Shown here: positions 42,320 through 49,858 of the stretch, piece by piece
Layout of the letters: every line of letters begins with the position of its first letter
Numbering within the stretch: position 1 is the first letter of the stretch
Assembly: GCF_008830185.1 (NCBI RefSeq)
Contig: NZ_WAGX01000005.1
Span: 372,001-436,000, forward strand
DNA length: 64,000 nt
Direction: 5' to 3'
DNA from: Candidatus Galacturonatibacter soehngenii
GTDB taxonomy: Bacteria; Bacillota; Clostridia; Lachnospirales; Lachnospiraceae
Translations under genes and position numbers: made by a program
The notes under the pieces: model-generated
What the model was told of the DNA's origin: nothing
Databases searched by the model: none
Seen by the model: only the letters and a program-made list of their open reading frames with translations

Positions 42320-42868
42320 CTACTTCATGTGGGGTTTTATTAATTTAACGGTATAGGTTAGTATAATAAACAAAATGATTGTATCAATTGGCCACATAAT
42401 CAGATTCTTAATTACTCTGGCTGAAATCAATATCATAAATCCTTTGCCATAAAGTATACTTAGCCAAATTGTATTAAGAATACAGTTTACGATTACTTTA
42501 TCAACCAAACCTGCAATTGCTATACGTGTCAATTTTACTGGTTTCTTATAAAGAAAGATACCATAAATGATTCCACTTGCAATTTCACTGATTGTAAATC
42601 CTACAAAAAAAGGTCCAGTCGGTCTTACGAAATAACGGATGATATCAAGTGTACCACCAAAAATCCCTCCGACAATAGGTCCAAACAGTAATTCAATTAC
42701 TCTGTTAGGAATTCCCCAAAATCCAATTTTTATGTACGGTCCAATTTGAATGGTTGTAATAAAGGTTAGAATAACAGCAATTGCAGCCATTAACCCACAA
42801 AAAATGACATTTCTTGTTTGTTTAAACTCGTACAAGGTTTCTTTGCTTACTCTTAGTAGCTTATTCAT
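42320..42868 (-). CDS. folT: Folate-family ECF transporter S component (copy 1)
   Basis: 182-residue membrane protein with about six helices, of the FolT family: substrate-specific subunit of an energy-coupling-factor vitamin transporter. IKIGFWGIPNRVIELLFGPIVGGIFGGTLD and YFVRPTGPFFVGFTISEIASGIIYG are typical. I start at ATG 42868, which has AAAGGAGG seven bases upstream; a longer open frame to 43021 would translate the riboswitch. The core ECF ATPases and T component are not in this window, as usual for group II systems. A THF riboswitch precedes it, which fixes folate as the likely substrate. Confidence 0.88.
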   Translation of the reverse strand: MNKLLRVSKETLYEFKQTRNVIFCGLMAAIAVILTFITTIQIGPYIKIGFWGIPNRVIELLFGPIVGGIFGGTLDIIRYFVRPTGPFFVGFTISEIASGIIYGIFLYKKPVKLTRIAIAGLVDKVIVNCILNTIWLSILYGKGFMILISARVIKNLIMWPIDTIILFIILTYTVKLIKPHMK

Positions 42869-42902
42869 AAATTGCCTCCTTTGTTGCAGTAATTTCCTAA
42901 TA

Positions 42903-43040
42903 CTACATAAAAAAGGCAATATAAGCCTCACTATGTAGCAGCGGGATGCGAACTTCGTACCGCAAGTTTTCACTTTTCGTCCAAATGACAACTCCCTGTT
43001 CACTTGGCACTTAACGCACAAAATTCTACTCTGCTTTGTT
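42903..43040 (-). ncRNA. THF (tetrahydrofolate) riboswitch, copy 1
   Basis: In the leader of folT the minus strand reads AGAGTAGAATTTTGTGCGTTAAGTG, in two conserved pieces (AGAGTAGA and GCGTTAAGTG), then AGGGAGTTGTCA, GACGAA, GCGGTACGAA and CGCATCCCGC. These are the consensus blocks of the folT-type THF riboswitch in the right order. Downstream, AGGC-TTATATT-GCCT followed by TTTTTT makes an intrinsic terminator, and CTACATA / TATGTAG can enclose it. Folate excess would thus stop folT transcription. Confidence 0.85.
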
Positions 43041-43098
43041 GTATTGTTTTACCATAGTTGTTCTTGTCCTATGGATTTATACATTTCATTACTTTTGA

Positions 43099-43455
43099 TT
43101 ATTTAATGAAGCTATCAATCGCTTTATTAAGATTATCAATGGCTTCTTTATCTCCTGATTCCACAGCATCTACGATACAGTGTTCCAAATGGTCTTTTAA
43201 GATCACCTTACCTGTATTATTAAGAGCTGCAATAACCGCCGAAAGTTGAATCAAAACTTCACTACAATCTTTTCCTTCTTCTACCATACGACGAACTGAT
43301 TCCAGATGTCCACTGGCACGAGCCAATCGGTTGATAACAGCCTTTGTATGCCTGTGATTATGATTATGCCCTTTGTTTTCCTTATCCATATGACTATGCT
43401 CATATGTAGTACCATCCAATCTTTTATGAATATGTACTTGTTCTCTTTCTTGCAT
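43099..43455 (-). CDS. CsoR-family metal-sensing repressor with His-rich N-terminus (copy 1)
   Basis: 118 residues. The helical DUF156 domain (about 37-118) contains Cys-X24-His-X3-Cys (EGKDC ... KDHLEHC), the Cu(I) ligand set of CsoR, distinguishing it from FrmR/RcnR. A His-rich leader (HIHKRLDGTTYEHSHMDKEN then HNHNHRH) may bind or sense extra metal. No copper-transporting ATPase or chaperone gene is nearby. It lies between folT and an HD hydrolase gene in the duplicated unit. The target operon is unknown; autoregulation is likely. Confidence 0.85.
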   Translation of the reverse strand: MQEREQVHIHKRLDGTTYEHSHMDKENKGHNHNHRHTKAVINRLARASGHLESVRRMVEEGKDCSEVLIQLSAVIAALNNTGKVILKDHLEHCIVDAVESGDKEAIDNLNKAIDSFIK

Positions 43456-43593
43456 AATCTTAATCCCCTCTTATTTGTTGTAGGTAAGCCTTGTGACTTC
43501 TTTCAGTACAAAAATAATGAAATATATATCATTTTAACTAATTTACAAAAAAATAGCAAGAAAAGGTTTGTTAATAGATTTGCTTTGTTATTA

Positions 43594-44097
43594 CTACAAA
43601 GGTTTGATATACATTTGTTCTAATAATTTTTTTCCAGTTTCCGTTCGAAAAAGTTTATTTTTTACCTTTTCAATCGCTACATCATCCATATTATCTTCAT
43701 ACGCATTTACTAGAAAATCTGCTTCCACCAATATCTGATAATCCATTTCCACTATATTGTGATACGTATGATGGTGTGCAATCAAATAGCACACTCTCTC
43801 AATTATTTCACTCTCAATATTCAATGAAGATAATAGTTCTTTTGCCTCTGGAGGGCCCTCAATCTGCTGGTAATTTCCAGCACAACTGTTATACTTTTGT
43901 TCGCTTATTTTAATACCGATGTCGTGTGTAACTGCTGCTATTTCTAAAATGTTTTGTGTTTCTTCTGTTAGATTTTCCATCTCTCCAATGGTTTTTGCAA
44001 AGCTATAAACCTTTAAAAAATGATTGATTCGACGAACATCACCGCTATAATAAGAAATCATAGCATTTATTACTTCACCAATTTTACTTTTTGTCAT
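43594..44097 (-). CDS. HD-domain phosphohydrolase (copy 1)
   Basis: 167 residues, cytoplasmic. The HD motif is visible in order: H (INHFLKVYSFA), HD (AAVTHDIGIK), H-H (LIAHHHTYHN) and D (LVEADFLVN). It resembles small YedJ/YfbR-like metal-dependent nucleotide phosphohydrolases. Substrate unknown. AGGGCAAGG precedes the ATG at 44097. In copy 1 the upstream DNA is the duplicated trxA promoter region, unlike copy 2. Confidence 0.82.
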   Translation of the reverse strand: MTKSKIGEVINAMISYYSGDVRRINHFLKVYSFAKTIGEMENLTEETQNILEIAAVTHDIGIKISEQKYNSCAGNYQQIEGPPEAKELLSSLNIESEIIERVCYLIAHHHTYHNIVEMDYQILVEADFLVNAYEDNMDDVAIEKVKNKLFRTETGKKLLEQMYIKPL

Positions 44098-44145
44098 CCT
44101 TGCCCTCTACTTTCTATCACAAAACAACTAATTTGTCCTACTTAT

Positions 44146-44187
44146 ATTTTAATATATTTCAGTACGTTTTTCTGTGATTTAGTCACA
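44146..44187 (-). promoter_or_regulatory. Duplicated CRP-type promoter now upstream of HD gene copy 1
   Basis: Exact second copy of the trxA promoter and its palindrome (44173-44187). Because of the tandem junction, it now points into the HD gene of copy 1 (start 44097), about 50 bases upstream of it, instead of trxA. Confidence 0.5.
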
Positions 44188-44227
44188 TAAAATTCAATTG
44201 TATGATTACGATTTAAACCTTTAGACA

Positions 44228-44776
44228 CTACTTCATGTGGGGTTTTATTAATTTAACGGTATAGGTTAGTATAATAAACAAAATGATTGTATCAATTGGC
44301 CACATAATCAGATTCTTAATTACTCTGGCTGAAATCAATATCATAAATCCTTTGCCATAAAGTATACTTAGCCAAATTGTATTAAGAATACAGTTTACGA
44401 TTACTTTATCAACCAAACCTGCAATTGCTATACGTGTCAATTTTACTGGTTTCTTATAAAGAAAGATACCATAAATGATTCCACTTGCAATTTCACTGAT
44501 TGTAAATCCTACAAAAAAAGGTCCAGTCGGTCTTACGAAATAACGGATGATATCAAGTGTACCACCAAAAATCCCTCCGACAATAGGTCCAAACAGTAAT
44601 TCAATTACTCTGTTAGGAATTCCCCAAAATCCAATTTTTATGTACGGTCCAATTTGAATGGTTGTAATAAAGGTTAGAATAACAGCAATTGCAGCCATTA
44701 ACCCACAAAAAATGACATTTCTTGTTTGTTTAAACTCGTACAAGGTTTCTTTGCTTACTCTTAGTAGCTTATTCAT
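44228..44776 (-). CDS. folT: Folate-family ECF transporter S component (copy 2)
   Basis: Identical in sequence to the 42320-42868 gene, including its start codon (ATG 44776, AAAGGAGG upstream) and riboswitch leader. Same predicted role: membrane substrate-binding subunit for folate uptake through a shared ECF module. The second copy would double folT dosage under the same THF control. Confidence 0.88.
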   Translation of the reverse strand: MNKLLRVSKETLYEFKQTRNVIFCGLMAAIAVILTFITTIQIGPYIKIGFWGIPNRVIELLFGPIVGGIFGGTLDIIRYFVRPTGPFFVGFTISEIASGIIYGIFLYKKPVKLTRIAIAGLVDKVIVNCILNTIWLSILYGKGFMILISARVIKNLIMWPIDTIILFIILTYTVKLIKPHMK

Positions 44777-44810
44777 AAATTGCCTCCTTTGTTGCAGTAA
44801 TTTCCTAATA

Positions 44811-44948
44811 CTACATAAAAAAGGCAATATAAGCCTCACTATGTAGCAGCGGGATGCGAACTTCGTACCGCAAGTTTTCACTTTTCGTCCAAATGACAAC
44901 TCCCTGTTCACTTGGCACTTAACGCACAAAATTCTACTCTGCTTTGTT
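44811..44948 (-). ncRNA. THF riboswitch, copy 2
   Basis: Exact copy of the element at 42903-43040, with the same conserved blocks (GCGTTAAGTG, AGGGAGTTGTCA, CGCATCCCGC) and the same AGGC/GCCT-T6 terminator before folT copy 2. Confidence 0.85.
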
Positions 44949-45006
44949 GTATTGTTTTACCATAGTTGTTCTTGTCCTATGGATTTATACATTTCATTAC
45001 TTTTGA

Positions 45007-45363
45007 TTATTTAATGAAGCTATCAATCGCTTTATTAAGATTATCAATGGCTTCTTTATCTCCTGATTCCACAGCATCTACGATACAGTGTTCCAAATGG
45101 TCTTTTAAGATCACCTTACCTGTATTATTAAGAGCTGCAATAACCGCCGAAAGTTGAATCAAAACTTCACTACAATCTTTTCCTTCTTCTACCATACGAC
45201 GAACTGATTCCAGATGTCCACTGGCACGAGCCAATCGGTTGATAACAGCCTTTGTATGCCTGTGATTATGATTATGCCCTTTGTTTTCCTTATCCATATG
45301 ACTATGCTCATATGTAGTACCATCCAATCTTTTATGAATATGTACTTGTTCTCTTTCTTGCAT
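45007..45363 (-). CDS. CsoR-family metal-sensing repressor (copy 2)
   Basis: Identical to the 43099-43455 protein, with Cys-X24-His-X3-Cys copper ligands and a His-rich leader. AGGGG lies before the ATG at 45363. Two identical repressor genes would double the repressor level, with no other change visible. Confidence 0.85.
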   Translation of the reverse strand: MQEREQVHIHKRLDGTTYEHSHMDKENKGHNHNHRHTKAVINRLARASGHLESVRRMVEEGKDCSEVLIQLSAVIAALNNTGKVILKDHLEHCIVDAVESGDKEAIDNLNKAIDSFIK

Positions 45364-45501
45364 AATCTTAATCCCCTCTTATTTGTTGTAGGTAAGCCTT
45401 GTGACTTCTTTCAGTACAAAAATAATGAAATATATATCATTTTAACTAATTTACAAAAAAATAGCAAGAAAAGGTTTGTTAATAGATTTGCTTTGTTATT
45501 A

Positions 45502-46005
45502 CTACAAAGGTTTGATATACATTTGTTCTAATAATTTTTTTCCAGTTTCCGTTCGAAAAAGTTTATTTTTTACCTTTTCAATCGCTACATCATCCATATT
45601 ATCTTCATACGCATTTACTAGAAAATCTGCTTCCACCAATATCTGATAATCCATTTCCACTATATTGTGATACGTATGATGGTGTGCAATCAAATAGCAC
45701 ACTCTCTCAATTATTTCACTCTCAATATTCAATGAAGATAATAGTTCTTTTGCCTCTGGAGGGCCCTCAATCTGCTGGTAATTTCCAGCACAACTGTTAT
45801 ACTTTTGTTCGCTTATTTTAATACCGATGTCGTGTGTAACTGCTGCTATTTCTAAAATGTTTTGTGTTTCTTCTGTTAGATTTTCCATCTCTCCAATGGT
45901 TTTTGCAAAGCTATAAACCTTTAAAAAATGATTGATTCGACGAACATCACCGCTATAATAAGAAATCATAGCATTTATTACTTCACCAATTTTACTTTTT
46001 GTCAT
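45502..46005 (-). CDS. HD-domain phosphohydrolase (copy 2)
   Basis: Identical to the 43594-44097 protein, with the same HD residues. This copy keeps what must be the original upstream sequence (46039 onwards), so it represents the ancestral arrangement, whereas copy 1 has gained the trxA-type promoter region. Function as described for copy 1. Confidence 0.82.
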   Translation of the reverse strand: MTKSKIGEVINAMISYYSGDVRRINHFLKVYSFAKTIGEMENLTEETQNILEIAAVTHDIGIKISEQKYNSCAGNYQQIEGPPEAKELLSSLNIESEIIERVCYLIAHHHTYHNIVEMDYQILVEADFLVNAYEDNMDDVAIEKVKNKLFRTETGKKLLEQMYIKPL

Positions 46006-46136
46006 CCTTGCCCTCTACTTTCTATCACAAAACAACTATTTTAACTGATAACTATTACTATTATACATACCGTACATACAGATGGCAAGAGTGAAGAAAT
46101 AGAGAAACTTTAATTACCACGACACTTTTGTTCCAA

Positions 46137-46694
46137 TTAGGAAAATACTAACATACCAACCAAACCTGATAACAGCATAATGAAGATTGGATTTGCCTTG
46201 TATCTTCTTAGGCCTATCAATGCAAAGGTAAAAATGACGATAGATGCATAATCGATTGAATGAAACCGAAGTAAATCCTGTCTTTCAAGACCAAATGAAG
46301 CTTGGCATAGAGAAAGTCCTGCTGATAAAACAAGAGCAATTACAGCTGGCCTTAATCCTTTTAATATCCCTTGTATCATGGAAAGTCCACGATATCTATA
46401 ATACAAAGTAGACAATATCATAATTATGATACAGGAAGGCAAGATACAGCCAGCGGTTGCAACAACGGCTCCCAAAACACCTGCAACACGAAGCCCTACA
46501 AAGGTAGCACTATTTATGGCAATCGGACCTGGTGTCATCTGAGATACTGTTATAACATCTGCAAACTCCTTCATACTTAACCACCCATGAAGGTCAACGA
46601 TTTGGTTTTGAATAAGGGGCATCGATGCATACCCTCCACCAAAACTAAATAAACCAATTTGAAAAAAACTCCAAAATATCTTTATATAAATCAT
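46137..46694 (-). CDS. Chromate transporter subunit 2 (short-chain CHR)
   Basis: 185-residue membrane protein with about five helices. FFQIGLFSFGGGYASMPLIQNQIV at the N-terminus and MTPGPIAINSATFVGLRVAGVLGAVVATAG are the CHR-domain hallmarks. Its partner is the adjacent gene, with a four-base overlap (ATGA). Short-chain CHR proteins work as heteropairs with opposite topology. Family members export chromate, but in anaerobes the true substrate may be another anion. Confidence 0.88.
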   Translation of the reverse strand: MIYIKIFWSFFQIGLFSFGGGYASMPLIQNQIVDLHGWLSMKEFADVITVSQMTPGPIAINSATFVGLRVAGVLGAVVATAGCILPSCIIIMILSTLYYRYRGLSMIQGILKGLRPAVIALVLSAGLSLCQASFGLERQDLLRFHSIDYASIVIFTFALIGLRRYKANPIFIMLLSGLVGMLVFS

Positions 46695-47272
46695 AATCTT
46701 TTACCACTTCTTTTTCTCTTCTTTTGATATTCATTTATTCCTCCAGTGAAAGCTGCTCCAATAATGATAAAGGCTACATTTATCTGAAAAAGAAAGGACG
46801 CTAAAAAAGCAGCTACCAAGACAATATAAAATGTGTTATTTCTTTCTTCCTTGCCTTCTTTTACCATGTCGAGTACAACCGATAAAATCACCGCAGCAAC
46901 TCCTGCCTGCATGCCTTTTAACATACCATTGATATAAGTGTTTTTTATGAAAGAAGAGTATATCGTAGAAATTATGGATAATATGAAAAATGGTGGTAAA
47001 ATAGTCGCAAGAATTGTTACAATTGAACCAACTACCCCTTTTAATCGATACCCAACTAATATAGCAACATTTACTGCCAACGGTCCTGGTGATGCTTGAG
47101 CAATCGCTATCAAATCAATCATTTCCTCCTCATCAATCCAGTGATACCTATCTACAAATCTTTTTCTTAGTAAGGGTACAATCACATATCCCCCTCCAAA
47201 GGTAAATAAGCTGATATAAAAGGTCGACCAAAATAACGTTGCATAAAATTTCAAATTTTCTCTCACAATCAT
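46691..47272 (-). CDS. Chromate transporter subunit 1 (short-chain CHR)
   Basis: 193-residue partner of the downstream CHR protein, with FYISLFTFGGGYVIVPLLRKRFV and ASPGPLAVNVAILVGYRLKGVVGSIV. GGAGG lies only two bases before ATG 47272, so GTG 47266 (eight bases from it) may be the true start, giving a protein two residues shorter. A codon at 47281 is TTG within the ribosome site and is rejected. Together the two genes encode the heterodimeric form of a full-length ChrA. Confidence 0.87.
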   Translation of the reverse strand: MIVRENLKFYATLFWSTFYISLFTFGGGYVIVPLLRKRFVDRYHWIDEEEMIDLIAIAQASPGPLAVNVAILVGYRLKGVVGSIVTILATILPPFFILSIISTIYSSFIKNTYINGMLKGMQAGVAAVILSVVLDMVKEGKEERNNTFYIVLVAAFLASFLFQINVAFIIIGAAFTGGINEYQKKRKRSGKRL

Positions 47273-47315
47273 TACCTCCAAATATCTCTATTATAATACT
47301 TGTCGATTCATAAGT

Positions 47316-47432
47316 AAAATTGTATACGTTAATTACATGATAGTCTTCTTTTCTTAAAACTCTACAGGCATTACTACTTCTTCCTCCAGACTGGCACATA
47401 AGGACAAAGTTATTTGTGACTGAATCACAAAA
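47316..47432 (-). pseudogene. Rhodanese-domain remnant
   Basis: A minus-strand frame reads CDSVTNNFVLMCQSGGRSSN, then ACRVLRKEDYHVINVYNF. The CQSGGRS loop with the active Cys and the following helix match the rhodanese fold. The rest of the domain is absent on both sides, and the frame then runs out of family similarity, so this is a fragment, not a functional gene. Confidence 0.5.
47415..47429. promoter_or_regulatory. Third TGTGA-N5-TCACA palindrome
   Basis: TGTGACTGAATCACA has the same form as the sites upstream of ccdA and trxA and lies about 145 bases upstream of the chromate transporter. No -10 box sits at the matching distance, and it overlaps the rhodanese remnant, so its role is less certain. 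Confidence 0.35.
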
Positions 47433-47467
47433 ATAATCGGTTACAAAACATTCGTTTTGTAACCGAT
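47431..47467 (-). terminator. Terminator after PBP gene
   Basis: A perfect 14-bp stem on the minus strand, ATCGGTTACAAAAC - GAAT - GTTTTGTAACCGAT, followed by TATTTTTG, 12 bases after the PBP stop codon. Confidence 0.8.
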
Positions 47468-47478
47468 ATTGGTCTATC

Positions 47479-49680
47479 TTATTCGGAAAGAGAGCCAAAT
47501 GCTTCGCTAACCTTTTGACTCATCTCAGCTCTTAAGGTATCGCTAGAAATTTGATTTACCTTTATCATTGCATTGTCATACATTGAATTTGCATAAGCTG
47601 GCCAGTTTGGATCGGCCGTATTAATGGCATACATATTATTTATAATCTCTTGAACGGATTCGGCAACAGCTAAATCGCTATCTGTTGCATCATCATAATT
47701 AGACAACTCTTCTTCATTTTGCTCAAAAGTACCATCAAAGCTTTTAGCCGGTAAATCTTTGATATACTCACTCATTGCTTTGTTCCAGATTTTTAATGGG
47801 TAGGAGGCTCCGTATAGTCCTGTCATAGCCTTTGGATTGTCATATCCAACCCACACTGAAATCGTATAATACGGTGTCACACCACTAAACCAACCATCTT
47901 TATTGTCATTTGTTGTTCCTGTTTTACCTGCTGCTTGTGTCTTACTTGACCATCCAGCTGACCTAGCAGTACCTTTGGTAATAACACCTTTTAAAACATC
48001 AATCATTCCAATCGCTGCATTTTCTGTATAAACCTGTCTGGTCTGTCTTTTGTCTTCATACACTTCTTTTCCGTCTTTATCTATGATTGATACAATGCAA
48101 TCTGGTTGTGTATACACTCCTTTGTTCACGAGTGTATTATAAGCGCTTGCCATTTCAACGGTAGATACACCATAAGTAAGTCCTCCAAGGGATGCAGATT
48201 CATAAAAATCATTTGGTACTATTTTTGCAAAATTCATACTCTGTAAATAGCTTAATGCCTTTTTCGGTGTGATTTCTAGCATTAGTCCCCATGCCGCACC
48301 ATTTTTTGATTGTTCGACGGCGTTACGAAACTCAATCGGACTTCCTGTCACTTCTTTTGATGCTTTCCATGTGTCAATATTAATGTCCGTAATTGTACTG
48401 TCTGGATTATAACCCATCTCTAAAGCAGGCGCATAAACTATAAGCGGCTTTATTGCACTTCCTGGCTGTCGATAACTTTGGTAAGCTCGATTTAAATATG
48501 TTGTAATCTCTTGAGACCTACCACCTATGATTGCAACTACTTTATTGGTCTCATTGTCAATACAAGTTGCACTACTTTGCAACGAATAGATTCCATTCTC
48601 ATTCACATCCTCACTAAAGCTTAAAGCCGAGTCAATGGATTCTTGCAAAATTTCTTGCATATTCGAGTTGAGTGAAGTATGGATTTGATATCCACTCTTA
48701 TACCATTCATTTCTTGCCTCTTCATAACTTACATTATAATTTTCAAGATATGTATTGTAAGCATCCATGCTATCAAATACATATTGGAATTCAAATCCAT
48801 TGCGTTCCATAAAGTATCTGGTCACACAATCGATCGCGTAGCTTGCTGCATAAGGATTGGATTCAATGTTTTTAGCACTCATATCTAAAACAATATCTTC
48901 TGTAGTTGCAGCTTGATAATCCGATTCCTTAATATAACCCATTTCCTTCATGTCTTTTAAAATTTTATCTCTTCTTGTTAAAGCATTATCTGGGTTCTTA
49001 ATCGGGTCATAGTAGGTCGGCGAATTAGGAATTGCACATAAATAGGCCATTTGACTCAAACTTAATTCTGATGCGGACTTATTAAAATATCCTTTTGCTG
49101 CAGCTTCAATTCCATAATAACCATTCATGTAATAAATATTATTCACATAATATTCCATAATCTGCTTTTTTGTGTAATGCTTTGTTAATTCCATTGCATA
49201 ACACATTTCTTTTAATTTTCTCTCCAATGTAACTTCACTGGTAATATAGACTTTACGAACCAACTGTTGGGTAATCGTACTTGCACCATGCATTTGTTCT
49301 CCGCCAGTACGAACGTAATTATAAATAACACGTAGAATTCCTTTTAAATCCACACCACTGTTCGTCCAAAAAGTCCTATCCTCAATGGCTATGAATGCAT
49401 TGATGACCTCTTTTGGTATTTCATCGTAGCTTAAATAATTCGTATCTTTTTCGTTCTTAATTTTCTTAATGATATTACCTTCATCATCATATATATATCC
49501 CGTTAAAGAAGAATAAAAAGCTTCATCTCCCATGGATTCGATATCTTGCTTTGCTTTTGTTGTATATTCTTGATATTTTGGAAAAAGTGCAAAGAATGGT
49601 ACTAATATAAACACTATAATTAAAATAGTACCAATTATAAACCCTCTTCTAAAAGCACGTATGTATGTTTTTTTCTTCAT
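47479..49680 (-). CDS. Bifunctional penicillin-binding protein (class A, PBP1A-type)
   Basis: 733-residue membrane-anchored peptidoglycan synthase. One N-terminal helix (about 13-33), a GT51 glycosyltransferase domain (about 70-240; EDRTFWTNSGVDLKGILR, GASTITQQLVRKVY), and a transpeptidase domain (about 370-650) with the serine in RQPGSAIKPL (SxxK), SKNGA (SxN) and KTGTTND (KTGT). Length and order are standard. A Glu/Asp-rich C-terminal tail follows. Single gene with its own terminator. It polymerises glycan and cross-links peptides; a vegetative or sporulation role cannot be told apart by sequence. Confidence 0.93.
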   Translation of the reverse strand: MKKKTYIRAFRRGFIIGTILIIVFILVPFFALFPKYQEYTTKAKQDIESMGDEAFYSSLTGYIYDDEGNIIKKIKNEKDTNYLSYDEIPKEVINAFIAIEDRTFWTNSGVDLKGILRVIYNYVRTGGEQMHGASTITQQLVRKVYITSEVTLERKLKEMCYAMELTKHYTKKQIMEYYVNNIYYMNGYYGIEAAAKGYFNKSASELSLSQMAYLCAIPNSPTYYDPIKNPDNALTRRDKILKDMKEMGYIKESDYQAATTEDIVLDMSAKNIESNPYAASYAIDCVTRYFMERNGFEFQYVFDSMDAYNTYLENYNVSYEEARNEWYKSGYQIHTSLNSNMQEILQESIDSALSFSEDVNENGIYSLQSSATCIDNETNKVVAIIGGRSQEITTYLNRAYQSYRQPGSAIKPLIVYAPALEMGYNPDSTITDINIDTWKASKEVTGSPIEFRNAVEQSKNGAAWGLMLEITPKKALSYLQSMNFAKIVPNDFYESASLGGLTYGVSTVEMASAYNTLVNKGVYTQPDCIVSIIDKDGKEVYEDKRQTRQVYTENAAIGMIDVLKGVITKGTARSAGWSSKTQAAGKTGTTNDNKDGWFSGVTPYYTISVWVGYDNPKAMTGLYGASYPLKIWNKAMSEYIKDLPAKSFDGTFEQNEEELSNYDDATDSDLAVAESVQEIINNMYAINTADPNWPAYANSMYDNAMIKVNQISSDTLRAEMSQKVSEAFGSLSE

Positions 49681-49823
49681 ATCTTATACCCTTTCGTTAT
49701 ACTATTTTTTTATTATAATACATTTCCACTCATTAATCTGCAAGTTTTATAAAATGTAAATAAATATTAAAATATTTAATAGTAATAACATATTTGTTTT
49801 TAATCGTTTCTGGCTATATAACG

Positions 49824-49848
49824 AAAGGAAGCCTTGTGGCTCCCCTCC
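49824..49848 (-). terminator. Terminator after flavodoxin-ferredoxin gene
   Basis: GGGAGCC - ACAA - GGCTTCC on the minus strand followed by TTTCG. A short stem with a weak T-run. Confidence 0.5.
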
Positions 49849-49858
49849 TGCAATCTGG

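Larger units (their letters stand above)
42221..44130. repeat. Tandem duplication, copy 1 (period 1,908 bp)
   Basis: Every gene and intergenic stretch in this interval recurs 1,908 bases further right and looks identical by eye. The unit runs from the trxA upstream region to just upstream of the HD gene. The two copies share two bases (TA at 44129-44130), the same dinucleotide found at both outer ends (left TAATTTG, right CAACTA), so the junction has a 2-bp microhomology. Confidence 0.93.
44129..46038. repeat. Tandem duplication, copy 2
   Basis: Second copy of the 1,908-bp unit; identity to copy 1 ends at 46038, where copy 1 continues with A and copy 2 with T. No visible substitutions between copies, which implies a very recent event, active gene conversion, or an assembly artefact. 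Confidence 0.93.

Noticed and set aside
42320-43021. Longer 233-residue version of the folT product
   Set aside because: The extension would translate the THF riboswitch; a strong ribosome site marks the ATG at 42868.
47148-47498. 116-residue open frame on the minus strand as an intact gene
   Set aside because: Its second half overlaps the chromate transporter gene in another frame and only a short rhodanese-like part is recognisable; treated as a remnant.
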